From assembly GCA_004555145.1 (NCBI GenBank), contig SFJB01000103.1, forward strand, positions 1 through 8,557: 8,557 nt of DNA. Direction: 5' to 3'. The notes beneath the pieces are model-generated. The model was not told the origin of the DNA and ran no database searches. It was given only the letters and a program-made list of their open reading frames with translations. The position numbers and the translations under genes were made by a program. The DNA is from Bacteroidales bacterium. Its GTDB lineage: Bacteria; Bacteroidota; Bacteroidia; Bacteroidales; UBA932. Shown piece by piece: positions 1-6,991 of the stretch; within the stretch, counting starts at the first letter, position 1, and each line of letters begins with the position of its first letter.

Positions 1-1134
1 TATCTCGTGACCTTCGGTATAGTCGCTCCACGATGCTATGAATATCATATCCAGGCTGTCGGCAGATTCCATACAAAAATCCCACATAGTCCTGTAAGTT
101 AGGCCTTCGTTTCGTGGAATGAGGAAGAAATGGCCTCTCCCCCAGCCTGCGCAGCCGCGGTTATCCATTCCCGGCATTACAAAACCGGACTTTATCTTAT
201 ATGACGCCATGTCGCTGGCCCAAACCGAATCGCGAAAAGGTTCCATAAAGGCTATAAGATCCTCAGTTTCAGCATAATTATCCCAATATGGATGTTGTTC
301 GTCCTGAGTTCTGACTCTTGCCGGAATCCAGGGCGTCGGCACCTCTCCGGCTTCTATCCAGGCATCCATATCGTCGCTGCGCTTCACGGCAACATATCTG
401 CCGTCCTCGAGCCTGCCCCAGTCAGCCCAGCGGCGCAGCGCAACGGGCTCGGACATAGCTTCGGGCAATATTACGGATGACCTTACCTTCGACCATTCTT
501 CAATTGTCGCTCCCGGACCGAAGTGATAAAAGACAGGATAACCGTCCACGACAGGAGCAGTTGATACACTCAGCACGCTGTCAATCAGATATTGGTAGCA
601 CTTTACCATATAATCCGTCTTGGCCTCGCGGCTGTCAATCTCGGGATATATCTTTGTTATCCAGTTATAATACAGCCAGCCGTCGCACCAGTTGACTCCC
701 ACTTCAAAGTCATATTTCGCTGCGGCTTTCTGCATCGACTTGAGCAGCAGGTCGTTTTCGTGAGGGAAGAATCCCCACTCGATAAAGAATCCGTCAATGC
801 CTGCAGTCTTTGCCTGAAGAATCTGATACTCAAGCAGTTCCGGATCAAGATTTGACTGCATTCCGCAAAGGGGATAAGCCGTGGCGGCTATGTCGTGACG
901 ACCCTGACTGTCAATGAGGTCTGCATTGTAGCACAGTGTCTTGCGCCCTGTTGAGGACTGCGGGGTATCTGCATACATCTCCCAACGTCCCAGTTTGCCG
1001 TCGTGTTCGCGGGTGTAACGCACGCCGTGGTAGTCAGCATAGACTTTCTTGCCGTTTCCTTCGCCTCCCTGCGTGCAGGACAAGAGGACTGCCAGCAAGC
1101 AGAAAAAAACAAGTTTCAGAGATGTCCTTCCCAT
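1..1134 (-). CDS. Glycoside hydrolase family 71/99-like lipoprotein, 3' end outside window
   Basis: Probable polysaccharide-degrading enzyme with a TIM-barrel fold. From ATG 1134 the frame is open for 378 codons to the window edge without a stop, so the C-terminus is missing. The signal peptide ends L-L-S-C (cysteine 20). Diagnostic segments are YADYHGVRYT near 32-41, AKTAGIDGFFIEWGF at 108-122 (barrel strand with an acidic residue), VGVNWCDGW at 146-154, YPVFYHFGP at 199-207, VMPGMDNRG at 319-327, and ASWSDYTEGHEI at 367-378. The last matches the W-(N/S)-(E/D)-aromatic-x-E-G-x-x-I pattern of GH99 and GH71/99-like proteins, where GH99 keeps two catalytic glutamates. Here the first position is Asp371 and the second Glu374. 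GH99 members are endo-alpha-mannanases and GH71 members alpha-1,3-glucanases; the substrate here is unknown. It begins 3 bases after the beta-propeller gene's stop. Confidence 0.88.
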   Translation of the reverse strand, partial: MGRTSLKLVFFCLLAVLLSCTQGGEGNGKKVYADYHGVRYTREHDGKLGRWEMYADTPQSSTGRKTLCYNADLIDSQGRHDIAATAYPLCGMQSNLDPELLEYQILQAKTAGIDGFFIEWGFFPHENDLLLKSMQKAAAKYDFEVGVNWCDGWLYYNWITKIYPEIDSREAKTDYMVKCYQYLIDSVLSVSTAPVVDGYPVFYHFGPGATIEEWSKVRSSVILPEAMSEPVALRRWADWGRLEDGRYVAVKRSDDMDAWIEAGEVPTPWIPARVRTQDEQHPYWDNYAETEDLIAFMEPFRDSVWASDMASYKIKSGFVMPGMDNRGCAGWGRGHFFLIPRNEGLTYRTMWDFCMESADSLDMIFIASWSDYTEGHEI

Positions 1135-1137
1135 ATA

Positions 1138-2088
1138 TTATTCTGTAGGATAACTGAAAGAATTGTCCAGCCACCAGCGCGCCTTGTAAATCTTGGTTTC
1201 CGGCACGAGATAGACAGTCTTGCCGGTTTCGTCAATAAGGCGGTCGGCCCACCAGGACTCGCGCGGCTTGAGCATTATTATGCCGTCAGGAGAGTTGCTC
1301 ACGCTCTTGATATCAAGGATATTGAAACACTTTTCGCACACCGGGGCATCGGGATCGCTTACATCCACGGTGTAAACTCCGTTTAAGCTAGTCATCCACA
1401 GCTTGTTGGCCTCTCCGTAAACAGGATACAAGTCGTGGCCTCCCTTATCGTTTGCAAGATGGCATATTTCCTTGCGATTGACAAGGGCCGGCACTGTGGC
1501 ATCATAATCAAATCTGTAAAGGGTCAGATTGCCGTCTTCAGCCTTGCCTGTCATAAAAAGGCAGGAGTGTTCCCTGCTCCAGACGGCATTGTGGGCATTG
1601 GGAACTTCGGCAGCAATAATGGCTTTGGCAGTATTGCTGTCCTCGCTCCTAATGAAGAGGCAAACCTGTCCGTAGCGGGACTCAACGGCAACTATATTAC
1701 CGTCAGGCAGGATTTCGGCAGAATGTGGGTTTGGATGTTCGCCGCATTTGCCATAGAACAGAATTTCCTTGTCCTTTATGCGGACAAGGGCCACTGCTCC
1801 GCCGGAAGCCGTCATCAGAACGCAGCTTCCCCCGCAAACCGGCTTGACTTCGCTAGGGTTGACAAACCATTTCAGCTGTTCTTCGCTGAAACCGGCCTCG
1901 GCAGGGTTCCACTGCCATACAGGGACATTGGTTTCAGCATTGAGGATTACTACCGAGGCCGATGCCTGCTCCGCAAGCACTATTGCCTTTCGCGGCATTG
2001 TAAAGCCATTTTCAACAGGAGGCTGGGCGGTAGATTCCGAACAGGAACTCAGAATTCCGACCAAAATCATCATCAGGATATATTTCAT
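1138..2088 (-). CDS. DUF6528-like beta-propeller lipoprotein
   Basis: A 316-residue lipoprotein when started at ATG 2088, which places a short signal peptide (MKYILMMILVGILSSC, lipobox L-S-S-C, cysteine 16) at the N-terminus. A GGTAGAG sequence precedes this ATG. The frame is open upstream to a GTG at 2139 and an ATG at 2106, but those overlap the previous gene and would bury the signal peptide. The mature sequence has repeating beta-propeller-like blades: IVLAEQASASVVILNA with VWQWNP, then ALVRIKDKEILFYGK, then HPNPHSAEILPDGNIVAVES, then GGHDLYPVYGEANKLWMTS, and a terminal KIYKARWW. This pattern resembles proteins annotated DUF6528 in Bacteroides genomes, recalled from memory rather than searched. 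No catalytic residues are recognised; glycan binding or a scaffold role is possible. The gene sits 5 bases after the upstream stop and 3 bases before the hydrolase start. Confidence 0.8.
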   Translation of the reverse strand: MKYILMMILVGILSSCSESTAQPPVENGFTMPRKAIVLAEQASASVVILNAETNVPVWQWNPAEAGFSEEQLKWFVNPSEVKPVCGGSCVLMTASGGAVALVRIKDKEILFYGKCGEHPNPHSAEILPDGNIVAVESRYGQVCLFIRSEDSNTAKAIIAAEVPNAHNAVWSREHSCLFMTGKAEDGNLTLYRFDYDATVPALVNRKEICHLANDKGGHDLYPVYGEANKLWMTSLNGVYTVDVSDPDAPVCEKCFNILDIKSVSNSPDGIIMLKPRESWWADRLIDETGKTVYLVPETKIYKARWWLDNSFSYPTE

Positions 2089-2093
2089 AATCT

Positions 2094-3116
2094 CTACCAA
2101 AGACATTTGAATTTCACTTTCATATATGAGCTGAAACACTCGCCGGGAGCAGTCTTGTGAGGGCCGGTTCCAGGATATCGTCTGTAGTATTTGGCATAAT
2201 TGCCTGTATCCCAGATATGCATTCGGCTTTGCTTTTCCATCTGCTCGTCATCTATTTGCGAATGCACGTAAATTTCAGTTCCGTTGTAATAGCTCCAGGC
2301 GTGATAATCCCCGCTGGCGGCACTTGCCAGCACCGTTGCACCGGAGCGATTGAATCTGACTTCCTTTCCGTCTGCACTGCAACCGTAGTCAGCCACGGAA
2401 GTGCCCGCGCAGCATATTCCGAAGTACCAGAAGAAATGTATTTCATCTCTCATCGTGAGAGTATTTCTCGTTTCGTATCCGCCATCGCCAAAGACGGTGG
2501 TCTTTTTGTGGTCGGCAATAACGTGATGGTCCGACCTCTCCTCCCTGCCATCGATCTTGAGAGCCGTCTTGTGCAGGGTAGAATTTTGTTCATAAGCGAA
2601 GCTGTCACATTCCGTCCATCCGAAAGAAGCAGAAAGCTTGTCAGAAGGAATGACTTGACCATCCATGACAAAACTTACCCCGCAGCCGGGTTCAAGGTCT
2701 ATCCTCTCATCTCCGTGGAAGCCGCCAGTAAAGTCATAAGTATCTATGAATGAACCATTTTCCGTAAGCATCCCGTAATCTTTTACAACACACTCGCTTT
2801 CTCCGTCGGTAAGTATCTTGTCAAGAACCTTTGTCATAGATGAAGTTTCGGCATTCCAAAGTCCCCTGTATGCCCAGTCGATGCGCCACAGGTCCATATA
2901 CCTGAACTCTCCGTGGTCACAGTAGTGCCTGAGCCTGAAAACGATGAAAGCATCCTCAACAACGGAGTCTCGTACTGCGACGTTGAAATACTCTTCAGCA
3001 CCGTCCTTTTCAAAACGAATCATCATAGGATGAGGACCTTCCGCTGCGGGCAGGGGTTCACGACACGCACAACAGCTGAAAAGAGCGGCAATTACAAGAA
3101 GTGAGAAATGCTTCAT
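2094..3116 (-). CDS. Unrecognised PUL-associated lipoprotein with a GGFHGDE motif
   Basis: A 340-residue exported protein that I cannot assign to a named family. The start at 3116 gives a signal peptide (MKHFSLLVIAALFSC) with a cysteine cluster, C15, C16 and C18, any of which could be lipidated; L-F-S-C at 12-15 fits best. The mature protein is rich in aromatic residues and in alternating hydrophobic/polar segments, suggesting a beta-sandwich. Notable features are DFTGGFHGDE at 128-137, DHHVIADHKK at 196-205, and the aromatic stretch IHFFWYFGICC at 226-236. Nine further cysteines lie after the signal region (66, 109, 145, 170, 235, 236, 246, 327, 338), so disulphides are possible. It follows the stem-loop and ends 5 bases before the next gene's start, so it is co-transcribed with the beta-propeller and hydrolase genes. 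A carbohydrate-active role (binding module or lyase-like fold) is inferred from context and is not demonstrated. Confidence 0.8.
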   Translation of the reverse strand: MKHFSLLVIAALFSCCACREPLPAAEGPHPMMIRFEKDGAEEYFNVAVRDSVVEDAFIVFRLRHYCDHGEFRYMDLWRIDWAYRGLWNAETSSMTKVLDKILTDGESECVVKDYGMLTENGSFIDTYDFTGGFHGDERIDLEPGCGVSFVMDGQVIPSDKLSASFGWTECDSFAYEQNSTLHKTALKIDGREERSDHHVIADHKKTTVFGDGGYETRNTLTMRDEIHFFWYFGICCAGTSVADYGCSADGKEVRFNRSGATVLASAASGDYHAWSYYNGTEIYVHSQIDDEQMEKQSRMHIWDTGNYAKYYRRYPGTGPHKTAPGECFSSYMKVKFKCLW

Positions 3117-3133
3117 CGCATATTATTTAAAGC

Positions 3134-3162
3134 CGGGGATGTCCGGAAAAAGGGCATCCCCG
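3134..3162 (-). terminator. Intercistronic stem-loop, possible weak terminator or processing site
   Basis: The 73-base gap between the fimbrillin-like gene and the next lipoprotein gene contains an inverted repeat of two 11-base arms (3134-3144 and 3152-3162) around a 7-base loop, with a single mismatch at 3142/3154. The outer 8 pairs are perfect and GC-rich, so the stem should be stable. On the minus strand the downstream sequence is CTTTAAATAATA rather than a continuous T run, so strong intrinsic termination is unlikely. Partial read-through, mRNA processing or protection of the upstream 3' end are better guesses. This is the only strong hairpin I noticed between genes here. Confidence 0.5.
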
Positions 3163-3189
3163 ACACAATATTAACAAATAAACCCGAGA

Positions 3190-5262
3190 TTACCTATTAT
3201 CATTGTCCTTGATGCAACGGACAGGCAATGCGTTGGCACGTTCGTTCTGCCCGTTCTGGAAGAGTTTGTCAGAAATCTTGATATAGAGGGTCTGACCCTG
3301 GGTAGCGGAGAAGTTCGTCCATACAAAGCCCTCATTTGCGCCACCGTCCTCACCGCAGGAGTAGTACTGGAGCTGGGTGCTTGTTGCATTTGCCCACTTG
3401 CAGGCAAGACGGCCTCCGGTAAGGAAGGTCAAACCGTCAACCATAGCTGCGCGCTTGCCTCTGGTGGTGGCATCGTTTGCAGTGAAAGTTGCTGAACCTG
3501 AAGCTACAAGAGCATCGACAGCAGGCTTTGACATTACCCTGTAACCCTTTGGACACGGATCATAGATCGACTTGGCACCTTCGGAAGCCTCTTCTCCCTC
3601 AACGCCCCAGAGGTCGGTTGTAGGATTGGTACACCACTCAGGGAATACGTTGTAGCTTTCCCTCTTGGCAATGATCATCTCACCAGGATGCGCAAGCGCG
3701 TCTTGAAGAGATACGGGACCCCAGATTGCAGGGTTGAACATATTGGTTTCCTCGTCGCACTCAGGTGACCACCAGCGGTTCCAGAAGGTAGGCATAGGAC
3801 GACCCCACTGATAGTAGTTTACTGTTCTGTAAACAGGGTCGTTGTTACCCTTGCTGGTCTTGTTTGCAACCCAGGTATCGTACTGGGTGGTCGCCTGTCC
3901 GATGTACATAGGGAGGAATTCGTATCCGCCGACGTTTACGCTGGCGAACGGGTCGGTGCCGTCAGCGGCAACGTTCCAGAATGTCCAGGCCCAGAGCACC
4001 TTGCCATCCTTTTTCATAAGGAGGATAGGAGAGCCGGCAAATGCACCGGTGTTCTTGATGGTGACGGTCATGTTTTCGGTATCTACGATAGGCTCGGAAT
4101 ATTCGCTTGAAACGACACCTGACCCCTCAAACACTGCCAGGTTGTTTGCGGCGTTGGTGTAGATGTCTCCGTTGATGGTCTTCATCCACTCGAAGGTTAC
4201 TCCTACCGGCTCGATGGCATTTGCGAAGCTTCCGCGGGCCTTGTAATCGAAGGTCACCTCGTCAGAGAGCTGTGCATTTGCAGAATATGTTGCTCCGTTG
4301 TAGGTCTGGCCGTTCTTGCACTGGATAAAGAAAGTATTGGCAGGACCGTAAGCAACGCCTGAAGAAGGAACATAGCGGCTGTCGTCGGTAACGAACCACT
4401 TTACGTTGATCATACTCTCGCTGAGATTCTCTACGTTAATCTCGGTTGTCTTTCCAGCTACGAAATTCTTGCCGTCAATGCTCATTGGGATAGACCTCGA
4501 GCCCTCGTCGCCCTGGAGTTCCACAATCATTGTAATCTGCTTTCCGTCGAGGTTTGCGGGAATGATGTGCAGATAGATGGTCTGCTCTGCCACCTCGCTG
4601 AACTTCTTGGCAGCGCCGACACTTACGTAAGCTTCCTTGACACCTGCCGTCGGGGTAATTGTTCCGGAAGAAGGCTCGATGTCGAATTTGCCCGCAAGAT
4701 CGGCATCCTCGCTGGCAATGCTGATCTTCTTCGGCGCATAGTCGGCAAATTCGGTCGAAGTCATCTTGATTGCAACGGTTGCAGTCAGAGGGGTGAGTTC
4801 GAACTTGAAAGTATCGTCAACGCCAGGGATTCCGCTTACGGAACCGTAGGCAAATCCGTCGGTAGCGGTATTCGGCGCTGCCTGACTCTGGGCCTCGGCG
4901 ATGGAAACACTGGAGAACTTGCCATTGAGGTAAACTACGTCCACATTATGCGGATAGTAAACCATAAACTTGTTCTCGCCGGCGCTGAGAGTAAGAGGAA
5001 TGGTGGTAAAGCAAGCGCTTGCCTTGCCAGCGTCTTCAGCCTTGATGGTAGCTTTTGCATTAAATGCAACGCCCTGTTTCTCAGAGAATACGCCAAGCAC
5101 GGCGCCTTCCTTCCATGCAAAGCCGTCTGCCTTTACGCTTCCCTCAAGGGTGTAAGCAACATTGGCTTCCGGTGTCGGATAGTCCTCTCCTCCCGACACA
5201 GGCTCCTTACAAGAAGCGACTGCTACGAGAGCGATGGTCAAAGGAAATAAATACTTTTTCAT
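3190..5262 (-). CDS. Fimbrillin-like lipoprotein with C-terminal FISUMP-type domain (putative surface glycan-binding protein)
   Basis: A 690-residue lipoprotein in the position where SusE/SusF-type surface glycan-binding proteins normally sit, directly after SusD with a 30-base AT-rich spacer lacking a clear Shine-Dalgarno. The signal peptide ends V-A-S-C (cysteine 18), followed by K-E, resembling the acidic surface-export signal of Bacteroidota lipoproteins. Residues about 30-280 look like a fimbrillin (Mfa-like) fold: FAWKEGAVLGVFS at 48-60, FMVYYPHN at 99-106, and FKFELTPLTATVAIKM at 152-167. A middle segment (about 285-435) is beta-rich and contains WAWTFWN at 424-430. The last 250 residues contain YYQWGRPMP (483-491), IYDPCPKGYRV (567-576) and ALPVRCIKD (679-686), typical of FISUMP (Fibrobacter succinogenes major paralogous) domains. 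Role in glycan capture is inferred from position; an adhesive or structural surface role is the alternative. Confidence 0.85.
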   Translation of the reverse strand: MKKYLFPLTIALVAVASCKEPVSGGEDYPTPEANVAYTLEGSVKADGFAWKEGAVLGVFSEKQGVAFNAKATIKAEDAGKASACFTTIPLTLSAGENKFMVYYPHNVDVVYLNGKFSSVSIAEAQSQAAPNTATDGFAYGSVSGIPGVDDTFKFELTPLTATVAIKMTSTEFADYAPKKISIASEDADLAGKFDIEPSSGTITPTAGVKEAYVSVGAAKKFSEVAEQTIYLHIIPANLDGKQITMIVELQGDEGSRSIPMSIDGKNFVAGKTTEINVENLSESMINVKWFVTDDSRYVPSSGVAYGPANTFFIQCKNGQTYNGATYSANAQLSDEVTFDYKARGSFANAIEPVGVTFEWMKTINGDIYTNAANNLAVFEGSGVVSSEYSEPIVDTENMTVTIKNTGAFAGSPILLMKKDGKVLWAWTFWNVAADGTDPFASVNVGGYEFLPMYIGQATTQYDTWVANKTSKGNNDPVYRTVNYYQWGRPMPTFWNRWWSPECDEETNMFNPAIWGPVSLQDALAHPGEMIIAKRESYNVFPEWCTNPTTDLWGVEGEEASEGAKSIYDPCPKGYRVMSKPAVDALVASGSATFTANDATTRGKRAAMVDGLTFLTGGRLACKWANATSTQLQYYSCGEDGGANEGFVWTNFSATQGQTLYIKISDKLFQNGQNERANALPVRCIKDNDNR

Positions 5263-5292
5263 TTGTTTGATTATTAAGTGTTTATGATAATA

Positions 5293-5754
5293 TTACCAAT
5301 TAGCATTCTGTCCAAGTCCGGGGTTTACTCCACGCTGTTCTTCGGATATCGGAAGCCAGATCTTGTGATGCTGCCAGTTCTGCTTCAGTATGGTGATTCC
5401 CGTTTTGAGATAACTGTCAGCAGGATATTTGAGCAGTTCAGGGTCAGCGATTACATCGACCTTTTCCTCAACCATATCCGGATTGAGACTTGCTATCTTT
5501 TCATCGATAAGATTGAATCGGATGAGGTCCCACTTGCGCGAAAACTCGAAGACGAGTTCCCTCTCCCTGCTTTCAAGAAGTTCTTCGAGGAAATTGTCCC
5601 TGTGATATGCTGCATTGAGTTTTGCAAAGAGCTGTTCATCGTTTCCGCAGGCACGTCTGAGGACGCTCTCGATCTGCTTCCTTGCCAAAGGCTCGTCTCC
5701 CGGGGCACACCTGAATCCCGGCAACAGGCATATATGTCTGTGTTTCAGAATCAT
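5293..5754 (-). pseudogene. SusD/RagB C-terminal remnant in a shifted frame
   Basis: This frame carries the end of the SusD protein interrupted at about 5690-5711. It is open from 5754, but real SusD-like sequence begins only near 5691, with PLARKQIESVLRRACGNDEQ; the upstream overlap is simply the N-terminal part read out of frame. The diagnostic C-terminal block is ERELVFEFSRKWDLIRFN, matching the family's ERR-ELxFE-(G/S)xRxxDLxRF pattern, and the protein ends NPGLGQNANW, like the usual NNPGY-type SusD terminus. Reading 5' to 3' on the minus strand, the shift is equivalent to one extra base (or two missing, modulo three). Removing one base from the CCCCGGG run (minus-strand sense) at 5699-5705 would join the frames. 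It would not be translated alone in any meaningful way unless the shift is a sequencing error. It lies 30 bases before the next gene. Confidence 0.85.
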
Positions 5755-6985
5755 AGAGCGGATGATCAGTCATAAGAGGCTGTCCGTCGTCACCCATTAC
5801 AGGATTACCCGAAGCATCCTTAACCTCGATTCTGGTCCTAGGAGGGGCAGGATTCCAATAAGTATAATCGTCCACCTTGACCGCGGTCTTTCCGTCAGAT
5901 AAACGGCCGGTCATATTGTGGTCCCTTCGAGGATCTGCCGGATCGTACATATAGAATGCTCTCGGAGTCGGCACGAAACGTCCGCCCCAGACTGTCGGAG
6001 AGTCACCGTTGCAGGTCGGGGTCGGCAGGTAGAAGCTGTTCGGCCAGTGCCCCTCAGAGCCCGAAAGCGCCTGTTCTGCAAGGAAAAGGCATTCCTTGTA
6101 CTGATCGCTCTTGGTCGTCTCGCGGAAGAGCTTCGTGTAGTCCGGAATAAGGGTATAGGAAGAATTCTCTATTACATCCTTGCAGGCATCGAGGGCCTTG
6201 CGGCTCATTGCGTCCGCGTCCACGAAAGCGAAGTCATTCAGCGGCTGCTCTGCGACCAGGTCCGCGCCTACGCCGTTGCGCTTGCAGGCAGCGAGATAAT
6301 TGCAGATACGCGCGATATAGGCTGCAGCGGTGTACTTGTTTGCAGAAGATGTGGAGAGTATGCCTACAGGCTTGAGATTGGCGTAGGCAAAGTCCAGGTC
6401 TTCGAAGATGAGCTTGTACACTTCTTCCAGACTGGACCTCGGCTCGGTTCCGTCGGAATCGTATTCCAGCACGATTGGCACGCCTCCGAAGTTCCAGGCG
6501 AGATGATAATAGTAGAATGCTCTCAGGAAGCGGGCTTCGGCCTTGTACTGTATCTTGAGTTCGTCGCTTACCTCACCCTGGTCGATGTAGTGGAGCATAG
6601 TGTTGCACCTGTTGATGCCGGTGTACATCACCTTCCACATTTCCCTTACGCACTGAGTGCTCTCGACGTAGTTAGCCCAGGACATCTCCAGTCCCTCGGT
6701 AGAGCCGGAAGTCTGCGCCACGAGATCGTCTGAAGGACAATTCATTATGTAGATCATTCCCTGCTCGTAACTGCCTCTCTGGACATTGCCAAGTCCAGGT
6801 ATGCTATGCGTGTTGAGGGCCTCGTAGCAGGCGGTCAGAGCCATCTTGAGCGAAGTCTCGGTCTTGTAGAAATTCTCAGGCGAGGTCTGGGAATACGGGG
6901 TTTGGTCCAGGAAGGAAGCGTATTCGCACGAACTGAGAGACAGGGCGAGGACTATGGCTGAAAAATATGTAAGTTTCTTTTTCAT
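5636..6985 (-). CDS. SusD/RagB-family glycan-binding lipoprotein, N-terminal part before a frameshift
   Basis: SusD-type lipoproteins form the lid over the SusC barrel and bind the glycan at the cell surface. The start at 6985 gives a signal peptide with lipobox L-S-S-C (cysteine 20), then the usual N-terminal FLDQTPYSQTSPENFYKT. The TPR-like core follows, with YKAEARFLRAFYYYHLAWNF at 147-166 and FGGVPIV after it, a hallmark of the family. SusD-like sequence continues to about residue 425 (YMPVAGIQ, near 5711). After that the frame reads an atypical arginine-rich tail, RRAFGKEADRERPQTCLRKR, and stops at 5636. The genuine C-terminal sequence is found in another minus frame (5293 to about 5700). 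A full product would be roughly 560 residues if a single frame change joined the parts. The gene starts 6 bases after the SusC stop. Family assignment is secure; whether the gene is functional is doubtful. Confidence 0.9.
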   Translation of the reverse strand: MKKKLTYFSAIVLALSLSSCEYASFLDQTPYSQTSPENFYKTETSLKMALTACYEALNTHSIPGLGNVQRGSYEQGMIYIMNCPSDDLVAQTSGSTEGLEMSWANYVESTQCVREMWKVMYTGINRCNTMLHYIDQGEVSDELKIQYKAEARFLRAFYYYHLAWNFGGVPIVLEYDSDGTEPRSSLEEVYKLIFEDLDFAYANLKPVGILSTSSANKYTAAAYIARICNYLAACKRNGVGADLVAEQPLNDFAFVDADAMSRKALDACKDVIENSSYTLIPDYTKLFRETTKSDQYKECLFLAEQALSGSEGHWPNSFYLPTPTCNGDSPTVWGGRFVPTPRAFYMYDPADPRRDHNMTGRLSDGKTAVKVDDYTYWNPAPPRTRIEVKDASGNPVMGDDGQPLMTDHPLYDSETQTYMPVAGIQVCPGRRAFGKEADRERPQTCLRKR

Positions 6986-6991
6986 TGTCTT

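Noticed and set aside
2089..2139. Upstream GTG (2139) or ATG (2106) as the start of the DUF6528-like gene
   Set aside because: Both overlap the preceding gene and put 6-17 charged residues ahead of a textbook lipoprotein signal peptide that begins at 2088.
1435..2160. 241-codon open frame on the plus strand
   Set aside because: It is antisense to the DUF6528-like lipoprotein, whose signal peptide, blade repeats and tight gene spacing are convincing. The antisense product has no recognisable features.
2157..2753. 198-codon open frame on the plus strand
   Set aside because: It is antisense to the 340-residue lipoprotein gene, which has a clear signal peptide and operon spacing. It is a shadow frame.
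3134..3162. Hairpin as a riboswitch or attachment site
   Set aside because: Only one simple stem is present in a 73-base gap, with no further conserved structure, no flanking tRNA and no integrase; a transcript-end or processing role is simpler.
4567..5250. 227-codon open frame on the plus strand
   Set aside because: It mirrors the N-terminal half of the fimbrillin-like gene and has no start context, motif or neighbour support.
5918..6733. 271-codon open frame on the plus strand
   Set aside because: It lies wholly opposite the well-supported SusD coding sequence, has arginine/valine-rich shadow-like composition and shows no domain or signal peptide.
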